Of a stretch of DNA of 64,000 nt, positions 27,120 to 35,144 are shown piece by piece. The notes beneath the pieces are model-generated. The model saw only the letters and a program-made list of their open reading frames with translations, was not told the origin of the DNA and did no database searches. The DNA comes from Acidimicrobiaceae bacterium. GTDB taxonomy: Bacteria; Actinomycetota; Acidimicrobiia; Acidimicrobiales; Ilumatobacteraceae. Location: assembly GCA_020637235.1 (NCBI GenBank), contig JACJWG010000013.1, forward strand, positions 1 to 64,000, in the 5' to 3' direction. The translations under genes and the position numbers were made by a program. The first letter of the stretch is position 1. Each line of letters starts with the position of its first letter.

Positions 27120-27125
27120 TACATT
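27120..27125 (+). promoter_or_regulatory. TAnnnT -10 hexamer of a leaderless transcript
   Basis: TACATT ends 6 nt before ATG 27132, giving the enoyl-CoA hydratase/TetR unit its own promoter after the liv terminator. Autoregulation by the TetR protein would act here. Confidence 0.5.
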
Positions 27126-27131
27126 CCTCGA

Positions 27132-27968
27132 ATGACCGACGGATCGCCCGCCGTGGTGCTCGCCGACGATCCCGCGCCGCTCGTCCGGCGCCTGACCCTC
27201 GACCGGCCCGACAAGCGCAACGCCTTGTCGAACCGCCTGCGGACCGAGCTGTTCGCCGAGCTGCGTCGAGCCGACGCCGATCCCGAGGTCCGTGTCGTCG
27301 TCGTCCGCGGCGCCGGCCCGTGCTTCTCGGCCGGCTACGACCTCGCCCAGGATCCCAACGAGTCGATGCCCTGGCCGATCACCCGGGCCGATGGCGGCTG
27401 GGCCCGCCACGTGCTGCAGGGATGGTTCGAGATCATGGACCTCGCCACGCCGGTGATCGCCCAGGTGCACGGCTACTGCCTGGCGGGCGGCACCGAGCTC
27501 GCCGCCGCGTGCGATCTGGTGTACGTCGCCGACGACGCGCAGATCGGCTATCCACCCGTGCGCTCGATGAGCCCGCCCGACATGGGCTGGCACGTGTGGC
27601 TGATGGGCATGCGCCGGGCGATGGAAGCGATGCTCACCGGCGACTCGATGAGCGGCACCGAGGCCGTCGCCGCCGGGTTCGCCAACCGCTCGTTCCCCGC
27701 CGCCGATCTCGAGGCCGAGGTGCTGCGGATCGCCGAGCGGGTCGCGAAGGTGCCGCCCGACCTCCAGGCCCTCAACAAGCGAGTCGTCCACCGGGCGATG
27801 GAGGCGATGGGTATGCGCGACGGCATGCGGGCCACCGCCGACATCAACGCCCTCGGGTTCCACCAGCGCAGCTCGCGTGCGTACTTCGCGCAGTTCTCGA
27901 AGGGTGTCACCAGCGCGCTGTCCGAACGGGACAAGCACTTCGGCGACTACCGGGAGCAGCAGTCGTGA
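27132..27968 (+). CDS. Enoyl-CoA hydratase/isomerase family protein
   Basis: 278 residues of the crotonase fold. The CoA-binding/oxyanion segments are GPCFSAGYDLA (about residue 65) and VHGYCLAGGTELAAACDLVY (about 112-131). It hydrates or isomerises an enoyl-CoA; the C-terminal half carries SMSGTEAVAAGFANRSFP, usual for the family. The usual catalytic Glu of true hydratases is not obvious, so another crotonase activity is possible. First gene of a three-gene unit with overlapping stops and starts. Confidence 0.85.
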   Translation: MTDGSPAVVLADDPAPLVRRLTLDRPDKRNALSNRLRTELFAELRRADADPEVRVVVVRGAGPCFSAGYDLAQDPNESMPWPITRADGGWARHVLQGWFEIMDLATPVIAQVHGYCLAGGTELAAACDLVYVADDAQIGYPPVRSMSPPDMGWHVWLMGMRRAMEAMLTGDSMSGTEAVAAGFANRSFPAADLEAEVLRIAERVAKVPPDLQALNKRVVHRAMEAMGMRDGMRATADINALGFHQRSSRAYFAQFSKGVTSALSERDKHFGDYREQQS

Positions 27969-28813
27969 CGGTGTGGCTCGACGATCTGCGCACCATCCGG
28001 TACGAGGTGCTCGAGCCTGGCGAGCACGGCATCGCGGTCGTCACACTCGATCGGCCCGACACGCGCAACGCCCAGAACATCCGGATGACCTACGAACTGA
28101 ACGCTGCGTTCGACGACGCCGCTCGACGCACGGACGTGAAGGTGATCGTGCTGCGCGCCGACGGACCTCACTTCTCGAGTGGTCACGACCTCCGCGACCG
28201 CGACGACCTCGCCGACTACGACCTCGTCTCCACCCACGGCGGCTCACACCTCGAGGGCCAGCAGGGCCACATGGCGTGGGAGGAGGAGGAGGTGTACTTC
28301 CAGATGTGCTGGCGGTGGCGGAACATCCCGAAGCCGCTGCTCGCGGCCGCGCAGGGCAAGACCATCGCCGGCGGGCTGATGCTGTTGTGGGTGGCCGACG
28401 TGATCGTCGCCGCCGACGACGCGCTGTTCAGTGACCCGGTCGTCGGGATGGGCGTGAACGGCGTCGAGTACTTCGCCCATCCGTGGGAGTGGGGGGCGCG
28501 CAAGGCGAAGGAACTGCTCTTCACCGGCGACTGGCTCACCGCCGCCGACGCACACCGCCTCGGCATGGTGAACCACGTGGTGCCCGCCGACGAGTTGCGT
28601 TCGTTCACGATGTCGATGGCGGCGCGGATCGCGACGCGACCGTCGTTCGCGTTGCAGCTCGCGAAGGAGAGCGTCAACCAGACCCTCGACGCGCAGGGAC
28701 AGTGGAACGCACTCCGCGCCGCGTTCTCGATGCAACACCTCGCCCATGCGCACAACCGGTTGCGATTCGGCATGCCGATCGATCCGGGGTATGCCGGGAA
28801 GCCGGGCGCCTGA
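27965..28813 (+). CDS. Enoyl-CoA hydratase/isomerase family protein, second copy
   Basis: 282 residues from GTG 27965, overlapping the previous stop (GTGA). The crotonase motifs are GPHFSSGHDLRD (about residue 70) and AQGKTIAGGLMLLWVADVIV. It has an insert rich in acidic residues (MAWEEEEVYF) between them, so it is not a recent duplicate of its neighbour. Probably acts in the same acyl-CoA pathway, perhaps as a heteromeric partner or a sequential enzyme. Its stop overlaps the TetR start by one base (TGATG). Confidence 0.85.
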   Translation: MTVWLDDLRTIRYEVLEPGEHGIAVVTLDRPDTRNAQNIRMTYELNAAFDDAARRTDVKVIVLRADGPHFSSGHDLRDRDDLADYDLVSTHGGSHLEGQQGHMAWEEEEVYFQMCWRWRNIPKPLLAAAQGKTIAGGLMLLWVADVIVAADDALFSDPVVGMGVNGVEYFAHPWEWGARKAKELLFTGDWLTAADAHRLGMVNHVVPADELRSFTMSMAARIATRPSFALQLAKESVNQTLDAQGQWNALRAAFSMQHLAHAHNRLRFGMPIDPGYAGKPGA

Positions 28814-29442
28814 TGCCACGCCAGCAGGTGCCGGTGAAGCGCCTCGGCCGACCGAAGGACGTCGCCTCGGCCGAGACCCGCGAGCGGCTGCTCTGCATCG
28901 CCCGGCGGGTGTTCGCACGCGAGGGGTACGCCGCGACCACCAACAAGGTGATCGCCGAAGGGGTCGGCATCACCACCGGCGCCATCTACCACTACTACCC
29001 GTCGAAGGCCGAGCTGTTCGCAGCCGTGGCCGAGCAGGTGGAGCAGATCGTCGACCGTGCCTTCGAACAGGCGATCGCACCGCACGACACGCTCGTCGAT
29101 CGGTTCGTCGCCGTGCTCGACGCGGCCGTCGAGATGAACCGCCACGATCCGTCGATCACCGGCTTCATCGCCTCGGTGCCGGCCGAGGCGCGACGGCACC
29201 CCGACCTGCGCCGCCTGCTGCGCGCCACCCGACCCGATGCGCCGTTCCTCCGGCGGCTCGCCGTCGACGCGGCCGCGCGTGGTGAGCTGCGTCCCGACGT
29301 GTCGGTGCGGGCGCTCGAGGATCTGCTCACGGCCGTGCTGGCCGGGCTCGCGTTGTACGGCGATCTCCGCGGCGGACCCGAGCGGCACGCTGCGGCGGTG
29401 GCGATGTTGAAGCGGGTGCTCGACGGCACGCTGATGGCCTGA
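28813..29442 (+). CDS. TetR family transcriptional regulator
   Basis: 209 residues. The N-terminal HTH (about 20-65) reads RLLCIARRVFAREGYAATTNK, then GITTGAIYHYYPSKAELFAAV, diagnostic of TetR. The C-terminal ligand domain carries no known signature. Translational coupling to the two hydratases suggests it represses their operon and responds to an acyl-CoA; this is inference. Confidence 0.88.
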   Translation: MPRQQVPVKRLGRPKDVASAETRERLLCIARRVFAREGYAATTNKVIAEGVGITTGAIYHYYPSKAELFAAVAEQVEQIVDRAFEQAIAPHDTLVDRFVAVLDAAVEMNRHDPSITGFIASVPAEARRHPDLRRLLRATRPDAPFLRRLAVDAAARGELRPDVSVRALEDLLTAVLAGLALYGDLRGGPERHAAAVAMLKRVLDGTLMA

Positions 29443-29447
29443 CGCGC

Positions 29448-29476
29448 CACGGGGCGGCCCGTCGGGCCGCCCCGTG
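29448..29476 (+). terminator. Terminator hairpin after the TetR gene
   Basis: Perfect 13-bp stem CACGGGGCGGCCC / GGGCCGCCCCGTG with a GTC loop, 5 bp after the stop. It can also serve the convergent lipoprotein gene. Confidence 0.7.
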
Positions 29477-29528
29477 AGCGCTCGGTCGTCGACGCCGCGT
29501 CAGGCGTCGTCCGGGTGGTGCGCCGGTG

Positions 29529-30020
29529 TCAGCCGCCCAGCTCCATGCACGGCAGGATGTCGGTCATCATCTGCGTGAACGCCTCGCTCGAGCTGTCACC
29601 CGACGCGATCGCCTGCATGTCGTCGTTCGACATGCCCTCGAGCACCTCGCGGAGGCACTCGTCGTCCACACCCTCCTGACCACCCACCTGGGTCATGATC
29701 TGCTCGACGAGCGCGTCCTGCGGTACGCAGGTGAACATCTGCTCGCCGAGCGCGTCGCCCTCGGGGCTCAGCTCGACGTCGTCGTCGATGTCGGCCTCGG
29801 CGAGCAGCTCCAGATCGGCGTCGCTCAGCTGGCCGACCAGGTCGGCCACGCAGTCGCGGTCGAGCTCGAAGCCCGCCTCGTCGGCCACCTCCATCATCTT
29901 GTCGACAACCGCGCCCTGATCGCCGCTGCCGCCCTCGTCGTCCCCGCCGCAGGCGCCGGCCACGAGTGCCAAGGCCGCGAACGCGACGACGGTGAACTTC
30001 CTGGTGTTGCTCCGAATCAT
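29529..30020 (-). CDS. Small lipoprotein with a duplicated Cys module
   Basis: 163 residues. Signal peptide and lipobox-like VAGAC (Cys24). The mature part contains two copies of one module: DRDCVADLVGQLSDADLELL (55-74) and DDECLREVLEGMSNDDMQAI (119-138). Each is followed some 36-41 residues later by another Cys (98 and 158), so two disulfide-like pairs are likely. The same module occurs once in the lipoprotein at 30691-30969. The mature protein is strongly acidic. No known function. AGGGAGA ribosome-binding site before the ATG. Confidence 0.65.
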   Translation of the reverse strand: MIRSNTRKFTVVAFAALALVAGACGGDDEGGSGDQGAVVDKMMEVADEAGFELDRDCVADLVGQLSDADLELLAEADIDDDVELSPEGDALGEQMFTCVPQDALVEQIMTQVGGQEGVDDECLREVLEGMSNDDMQAIASGDSSSEAFTQMMTDILPCMELGG

Positions 30021-30082
30021 GTGTCTCCCTCTCGTCGGACCGATCCTCATCGGCCGCTCGTTCCCCGTACTTGAACGGGGGC

Positions 30083-30616
30083 TCACCCTGCCTCGACCGC
30101 GAACCACCACAGCAAGGCCGTGAGCGACAGTCCGTCGCCCACCCGTCCGGCACGGATCTCGTCCCGGACGGCATCGACGGGCACCCACTCCACACGCTCG
30201 CTCTCCGTCGGATCCGACGGTGGCCCCACGTGGGTGGCGCCGTCGGCGGCGAAGAGGTGGAACGTCGCGTCGCTGGTGCCGTTGTGCGGGAAGTAGGAGG
30301 TGAGCGGCCGGATCGGCCCCGGCCGCCACCCCGTCTCCTCGAACGCCTCCCGCGCGGCCGCCTCGATCGGCGTCTCTCCCTCGTCGATGCGGCCCGCCGG
30401 CACCTCCCAGCCCCAGGTGTCGGTGGTGAACCGGTGTCGCCACAGCAGCAGCACGCCACGATCGGCATCGTGGATCACGGTGCCCGCCGCCTCGGCGGGC
30501 ATCCGGATCACGTGGTGCTCGAAGCGTGGTCCGTCGGGGATCTCGACGTCGGTGAGCGCGAGGCGCACCCACGGGCTGTCGTAGACGAGCCGTTCACCGT
30601 GAACCACCCACTTCAT
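30083..30616 (-). CDS. NUDIX hydrolase
   Basis: 177 residues. A complete Nudix box, Gx5Ex7REUxEExGU, is seen as GRIDEG-E-TPIEAAA-REAFEETGW (about residues 76-98). The N-terminal part has the beta-strand pattern of ADP-ribose pyrophosphatase-type enzymes, suggesting hydrolysis of a nucleoside diphosphate derivative. It sits between two lipoprotein genes on the same strand with its own upstream GGAGG-containing leader and TACGAT hexamer. Confidence 0.88.
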   Translation of the reverse strand: MKWVVHGERLVYDSPWVRLALTDVEIPDGPRFEHHVIRMPAEAAGTVIHDADRGVLLLWRHRFTTDTWGWEVPAGRIDEGETPIEAAAREAFEETGWRPGPIRPLTSYFPHNGTSDATFHLFAADGATHVGPPSDPTESERVEWVPVDAVRDEIRAGRVGDGLSLTALLWWFAVEAG

Positions 30617-30690
30617 CGCGTATCGACCTCCGGTCGGGGACCGGCATCGTAGGGGATCGACCTCGGGCCGACGCGGTCAGCCCCTGGTGC

Positions 30691-30969
30691 TCACCCCCCG
30701 GTCGGTGCGCACTCGAAGATCTTGAGCACGAGGTCCATCGCGGCCTCGGTCTCCTCGCCGTCGTTGATGGCGTCGTCGATCGACTCGAGCTCGTCGTCGC
30801 TGTACTCGTCGAGCACACCGTCGACGCACTCGGCGTCGAGCTCCTGGCCGAGCTCGTCCTGGAACGACTCGATGATGTTGTCGCGCGTGCCTTCACGATC
30901 GACGCCACCGCACGATGCCAGCACGACGCCGACGATCCCGGTGGCGATGACGAAACGAACTCTCTGCAT
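30691..30969 (-). CDS. Small lipoprotein with a single Cys module
   Basis: 92 residues. Lipobox VLASC (Cys20). The mature part holds one DAECVDGVLDEYSDDELESI module (45-64) and a second Cys at 87, matching the half-repeat of the lipoprotein at 29529-30020. Highly acidic. GAAGGGA ribosome-binding site. Function unknown. Confidence 0.65.
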   Translation of the reverse strand: MQRVRFVIATGIVGVVLASCGGVDREGTRDNIIESFQDELGQELDAECVDGVLDEYSDDELESIDDAINDGEETEAAMDLVLKIFECAPTGG

Positions 30970-31044
30970 GGGGGTCCCTTCTCCCGGTCGGACCTCACGA
31001 CGCTACGACCTGGCGGCGGTTACGCGGTGCATCCCCGTCGGAGC

Positions 31045-31329
31045 TCAGTCGAGCGAGGTGCCGATGAACTCGTCGGGCAGGATCGTGGCGGTGAAGTCGT
31101 AGGTGGTGCCGTCCTCGGCGTCGGCGTGGCAGTGGAACGTCGTGCCGACGACGGTGTCGGCCGGATCGGTGCACGACACGTCGCTCTCCAGTTCGAGCTC
31201 CACGAGGATCTGGTCGCGGATGCCGCGCTCGGCCTGCGACGCGGGATCGAATCGGTCGTCGGCACACGACGTGATCAGGGCCGCGCCGAGGACCGCGAGC
31301 AACATCGTGGTGCGAGGCGACATCGGCAT
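31045..31329 (-). CDS. Small DUF4333-like lipoprotein
   Basis: 94 residues. Lipobox LITSC (Cys22). The mature domain has VSCTDPADTVVGTTFHCHA, followed by TTYDFTATILPDEF. The Cys-x(14)-Cys pair after an amphipathic helix and before a beta strand is the pattern of DUF4333 proteins of actinobacteria, whose function is unknown. GGGAGGAA ribosome-binding site before the ATG. Third lipoprotein in a 1.8-kb minus-strand run. Confidence 0.7.
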   Translation of the reverse strand: MPMSPRTTMLLAVLGAALITSCADDRFDPASQAERGIRDQILVELELESDVSCTDPADTVVGTTFHCHADAEDGTTYDFTATILPDEFIGTSLD

Positions 31330-31359
31330 GGGTCGTTCCTCCCTGTGACGGACCCGACG

Positions 31360-32307
31360 TCACCCGACCGTGTCGTGCACACCACTCCTGTCATGCAGGT
31401 GGCCCGCAGCGCCGGTGGGCGTCGGTCGGCTGCGCCTGACGGTGTCGACGGTGACGAACACCAGTCCGGTCCACACGAGCGCGAAGCCCGCCACCCGCGA
31501 CGGTGGCAGGTCCTCGTCGTAGGCGAGCCAGCCGAGCAGGAAGTTGATCGACGGCACGAGGTACTGCATCGGTCCGAGCACCGTGAGCGGCACCCGATGC
31601 GCCGCCCAGGCGAACAGCATCAGCGGCACCACGGTCGCCACGCCGGTGAGCACGACCAGGACGAACTGGCCGGCCGATGCGCTCGACGGGATCGAGTCGG
31701 CCGGGCCGGCGAGGGCGGTGGCCACCACGACGGCCGGCACGAGCACCACGAACGACTCGGCCGCCATGCTCTCGAGCGGCGTGAGCGGCACCTGCTTCTT
31801 CAGCCAGCCGTACAGACTCCAGGTCGTGGCGAGGATCAAGGCCACCCACGGCACCCGACCGTACGACCACGTGAGCACCACCACCGACGCCGCCCCGAAG
31901 GCAACCGCGACGCGCTGGAGGCGGCTCAGTCGTTCGTGGAACACCACGACACCGACGGCGATGGTGCCGAGGGGCGCCATGAAGTACCCGAGCGCGGTCT
32001 CGATCACGTGGTCGTGCACGACGGCGTACACGTATGCGGTCCAGTTGCACGTGAGCAGCACGGCGGCCAGCACCACCCGTCCGAGCAGCGCCCGGTCGCG
32101 GATCACCGGTCGCAGGTGCGCCCATCGGCGGGTCACCGTGAGCACCGCCGCCATGATCAGCGCCGCGCTCATCACCCGCCAGCCGACCAGCTCGAACGGG
32201 TCGAACTCGGCGAGCAGCTTCCAGTACACCGTGAGCGCACCCCACACCAGGTAGGCGGTGAGGCCCGCGATCAGGCCGCTGCGCAGGCGTTGGTCGTCCT
32301 CGGTCAC
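31360..32307 (-). CDS. rarD: RarD-type EamA/DMT transporter
   Basis: 315 residues with ten predicted membrane segments. RarD landmarks are YLVWGALTVYWKLL at the N terminus, ELVGWRVMSAA, NWTAYVYAV...VIETALGYF, SLYGWLKK and LQYLVPSINFLLG-like GPMQYLVPSINFLLGW. RarD proteins are drug/metabolite exporters of unproven substrate. Starts 37 bp downstream of the serine hydrolase stop, on the same strand; a 26-bp duplication lies between. Confidence 0.88.
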   Translation of the reverse strand: MTEDDQRLRSGLIAGLTAYLVWGALTVYWKLLAEFDPFELVGWRVMSAALIMAAVLTVTRRWAHLRPVIRDRALLGRVVLAAVLLTCNWTAYVYAVVHDHVIETALGYFMAPLGTIAVGVVVFHERLSRLQRVAVAFGAASVVVLTWSYGRVPWVALILATTWSLYGWLKKQVPLTPLESMAAESFVVLVPAVVVATALAGPADSIPSSASAGQFVLVVLTGVATVVPLMLFAWAAHRVPLTVLGPMQYLVPSINFLLGWLAYDEDLPPSRVAGFALVWTGLVFVTVDTVRRSRPTPTGAAGHLHDRSGVHDTVG

Positions 32308-32314
32308 GGCTGCT

Positions 32315-32366
32315 CGGTCACGGGTGCACGCGTGGGTGCGCGGTCACGGGTGCACGCATGCGTGCG
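32315..32366 (+). repeat. 26-bp direct tandem duplication
   Basis: Two adjacent 26-bp copies starting CGGTCACGGGTGCACGC differ at two positions. The second contains the last codons and stop of the serine hydrolase; the first carries an identical stop in the spacer to rarD. Confidence 0.7.
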
Positions 32367-33459
32367 CGAGCTCGTTGATCCGCCGGATGCGGGTGAGCTC
32401 GACACCCGGATGCTGTTCGAGCGTGTCGTGCAGGAAGCAGAACGACATCCCCGAGTCGGGGTCGAGCCAACAGATCTGGCCGCCGGCGCCGTGGTGACCG
32501 AAGGCGCGTGGCGCGCCGGCCGGGAACCAGCGCAGGTCGGCGTACCCGTCGTGGCCGGCGACGACACCGGCCACGGTGCGGCTGGCCGAGGTGTTGTCGC
32601 CGATGTTGCGGCTGCCGTTGCGCACCGTGCCGATCGCGTCGCGACCCCATGGCGACGTGTCGGCGAGGAAGCCCTGATACGTGCGCGCGACGTCGGCGGC
32701 GCGAGCCCGACCGCCGCCGCCGGGGATGCACGCGGCCTGCGCTCGGGGGTCGTTCATCGACAGCAACGCCTCGGCGCCGATCGAGATCGCCGGCACCAGA
32801 TCGGGCCGACCGAACACCGCTGCCAGCTCGGCGCGAGCCTCGGGCGAGTCGCCCGGGTGCGCGCCCCGGGCCCGCACCGGGACCACCGGCCCGCCGACCT
32901 CGGGGGCCAGGATCGCCGGCACGCCGGCCGGCGCGGTGACGCGTTCGTGCACCACCTCGACGAAGGGGCGGCCGGTGAGCGCCTCGATCAACTCGGCGAT
33001 CACCCAGTGGGCCGAGATCGGGTGGTACTCGGTGTGGGCGCCGGGCTGCCAGTCGAGCGTCCACTCGGCGAACTGGGCGCGACGCCCGGCGCTCGTGCCC
33101 CACGAGCGTGGTCCCATCGGCGCCTGCGGGAAGCCACCCTGCATGGTGAGCAGCTGCAGCACCGTCACCTCGTCCTTGCCGTTCGTGCCGAACTCGGGCA
33201 CGTACTCGGCCACCCGTCGGGTGAGCTCGAGCGAACCGTCGGCGAGGTGTGCGACGAGCGCCATCGCGACGATGGTCTTGGTGGCGCTGAAGATGACGAA
33301 GCGGTGGTCGTCGGTCGCCGCGCCGAACGTGCGTGACGCGACGATCTCGCCGTCGAGGGCGATCGCGTACTGGGCGGCGGACGATCGGTCGGCGTCGATC
33401 TCGTCCTGGACGAAACGATCGAGCTGGGTGACGGCGTCGCCATCGACGGTGGTGGGCAT
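32344..33459 (-). CDS. Serine hydrolase, beta-lactamase (class C/EstB) fold
   Basis: 371 residues. SxxK is SATK in FVIFSATKTIVAM (about residue 63). The Tyr region is TEYHPISAHWVIAELIEALTG (about 152), and the C-terminal HHGAGGQICWLDP stands for the KTG/HxG motif. No signal peptide, so probably a cytoplasmic esterase or amidase. It is divergent from the acyl-CoA mutase, with overlapping -10 hexamers in a 21-bp spacer, so the two may be co-regulated. It is unlike the hydrolase at 3.1 kb outside the catalytic motifs. Confidence 0.78.
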   Translation of the reverse strand: MPTTVDGDAVTQLDRFVQDEIDADRSSAAQYAIALDGEIVASRTFGAATDDHRFVIFSATKTIVAMALVAHLADGSLELTRRVAEYVPEFGTNGKDEVTVLQLLTMQGGFPQAPMGPRSWGTSAGRRAQFAEWTLDWQPGAHTEYHPISAHWVIAELIEALTGRPFVEVVHERVTAPAGVPAILAPEVGGPVVPVRARGAHPGDSPEARAELAAVFGRPDLVPAISIGAEALLSMNDPRAQAACIPGGGGRARAADVARTYQGFLADTSPWGRDAIGTVRNGSRNIGDNTSASRTVAGVVAGHDGYADLRWFPAGAPRAFGHHGAGGQICWLDPDSGMSFCFLHDTLEQHPGVELTRIRRINELAHACVHP

Positions 33460-33466
33460 GGCTCCG

Positions 33467-33473
33467 TACAGTA
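33467..33473. promoter_or_regulatory. Overlapping divergent -10 hexamers (bidirectional promoter)
   Basis: TACAGTA reads as TACAGT on the plus strand (8 nt before ATG 33481) and TACTGT on the minus strand (8 nt before ATG 33459). One 7-bp element can serve two leaderless transcripts in opposite directions. Confidence 0.5.
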
Positions 33474-33480
33474 GGGGTCC

Positions 33481-35136
33481 ATGACGACCTCGCGAGAGCC
33501 GACGCCGCGCGAGCGGTGGCAGCAGGCGTTCGACGCCTCCCGCACCCGGACCGACGACCTGCGCACCATGTCGGGCATCCCGCTCGACCCCGTGTACGGC
33601 CCGGCCGACGGCTCGGGCGAGTACCCCGGGCTCCACCCGTACACCCGCGGCCCCTACGCCTCGATGTACCGGTCGAAGCTGTGGACGATGCGGATGTTCG
33701 CCGGGTTCGGCACCGCCGAGGACACCAACTGGCGCTTCAAGGAGATCATCCGCTCGGGTGGCGATGGGCTGTCGACCGCGTTCGACATGCCCACCCTGCT
33801 CGGTCTCGACAGCGACGACCCGATGTCGCTCGGCGAGGTGGGTCGGTGCGGCGTCGCGGTCGACACGCTCGCCGACATGGAGGATCTGTACGCCGGCATC
33901 GATCTGGGCGAGATCACCACGTCGATGACGATCAACTCGCCCGCTGCGGCGATCTTCGCGATGTTCGTCGCCCAGGCCGAGAAGGCGGGCGTGCACCGCA
34001 GCCGGCTCGGCGGCACGCTGCAGAACGACATCTTGAAGGAGTACCAGGCGCAGAAGGAGTTCGTCTTCCCGCCGCGCCAGAGCATGCGGCTGGTGCGCGA
34101 CACCATCCAGTTCACCGCGGCCGAGATGCCGCGCTGGCACAGCGTGTCGATCTCCGGCTACCACATCCGCGAGGCCGGCTCCACGGCCGTCGAAGAGCTC
34201 GCCTTCACGCTCGCGAACGGCTTCGCCTACGTGGAGCTCGCGATGCAGGCCGGCCTGCCGATCGACTCGTTCGCGCCACGCCTGTCGTTCTTCTTCAACG
34301 CCCACATCGACTTCTTCGAGGAGATCGCGAAGTACCGCGCCGCGCGCCGCATCTGGGCGCGCTGGATGAAGGATCGGTACGGCGCACAGCTCGAACGCAG
34401 CATGCAGCTGCGCTTCCACACCCAGACCGCCGGGGTGTCGCTCACCGCGCAACAGCCGGAGGTGAACATCGTGCGCACGGCGATCGAGGCGCTCGCCGGT
34501 GTGCTCGGCGGCACCCAGAGCCTGCACACCAACTCGATGGACGAAGCGCTCGCGCTGCCGACCGAGAAAGCCGCCCGCATCGCGCTGCGCACCCAGCAGG
34601 TGCTCGCGTACGAGACCAACGTCGCCCACGTCGCCGATCCGCTCGGGGGCTCGTGGTTCGTCGAGTCGCTCACCGACGAGATCGAGCGTCAAGCCGAGGA
34701 GATCTTCGCCCAGCTCGACGAGTTCGGGCGCGGCAGCATCCTCGAAGGCTGCATCCATGGCATCGAGGACAACTGGTTCCAGGGCCGCATCGCCGACTCC
34801 GCCTACGAGCTCGAGCGCCAGCTCAACAACGGCCAGCGAATCGTCGTCGGGGTGAACCGGTTCACCGATGGCAACGACGACGACGAACCCGAGTTGCTGG
34901 AGATCACCCACGAGGACGAGGCCCGCCAGCTGAAGCGGCTGGCGATGGTGCGCCAGGACCGCGACGCCGGCGCCGTCGAGCGGACGCTCGCCACGCTCGC
35001 CGCCCACGCCGCCGACCCGGAGATCAACCTGATGCCCGACCTGATCGAGGCAGCGAACGCGTACGCCTCGCTCGGCGAGATCATGGGCACGCTCGCCGGC
35101 GTGTTCGGCCGTCACGTCGAAGTCCCGACGATCTGA
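33481..35136 (+). CDS. B12-dependent acyl-CoA mutase, large subunit (methylmalonyl-CoA mutase family, IcmA-type residues)
   Basis: 551 residues, the TIM-barrel substrate-binding subunit without its own cobalamin domain. Landmarks are YTRGPYASMYRSKLWTMR, TAFDMPTLLG, QNDILKEY and ISGYHIREAG. Relative to P. shermanii methylmalonyl-CoA mutase, Tyr89 is Phe73, Arg207 is Gln191 and His244 is His228, with spacing exactly conserved. Phe/Gln are the known isobutyryl-CoA mutase substitutions; Ala100 argues against the 2-hydroxyisobutyryl-CoA type. It probably interconverts isobutyryl- and butyryl-CoA or a similar acyl-CoA. It needs a small B12 subunit; the only candidate here is at 52284. Confidence 0.88.
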   Translation: MTTSREPTPRERWQQAFDASRTRTDDLRTMSGIPLDPVYGPADGSGEYPGLHPYTRGPYASMYRSKLWTMRMFAGFGTAEDTNWRFKEIIRSGGDGLSTAFDMPTLLGLDSDDPMSLGEVGRCGVAVDTLADMEDLYAGIDLGEITTSMTINSPAAAIFAMFVAQAEKAGVHRSRLGGTLQNDILKEYQAQKEFVFPPRQSMRLVRDTIQFTAAEMPRWHSVSISGYHIREAGSTAVEELAFTLANGFAYVELAMQAGLPIDSFAPRLSFFFNAHIDFFEEIAKYRAARRIWARWMKDRYGAQLERSMQLRFHTQTAGVSLTAQQPEVNIVRTAIEALAGVLGGTQSLHTNSMDEALALPTEKAARIALRTQQVLAYETNVAHVADPLGGSWFVESLTDEIERQAEEIFAQLDEFGRGSILEGCIHGIEDNWFQGRIADSAYELERQLNNGQRIVVGVNRFTDGNDDDEPELLEITHEDEARQLKRLAMVRQDRDAGAVERTLATLAAHAADPEINLMPDLIEAANAYASLGEIMGTLAGVFGRHVEVPTI

Positions 35137-35144
35137 GCCCGACA

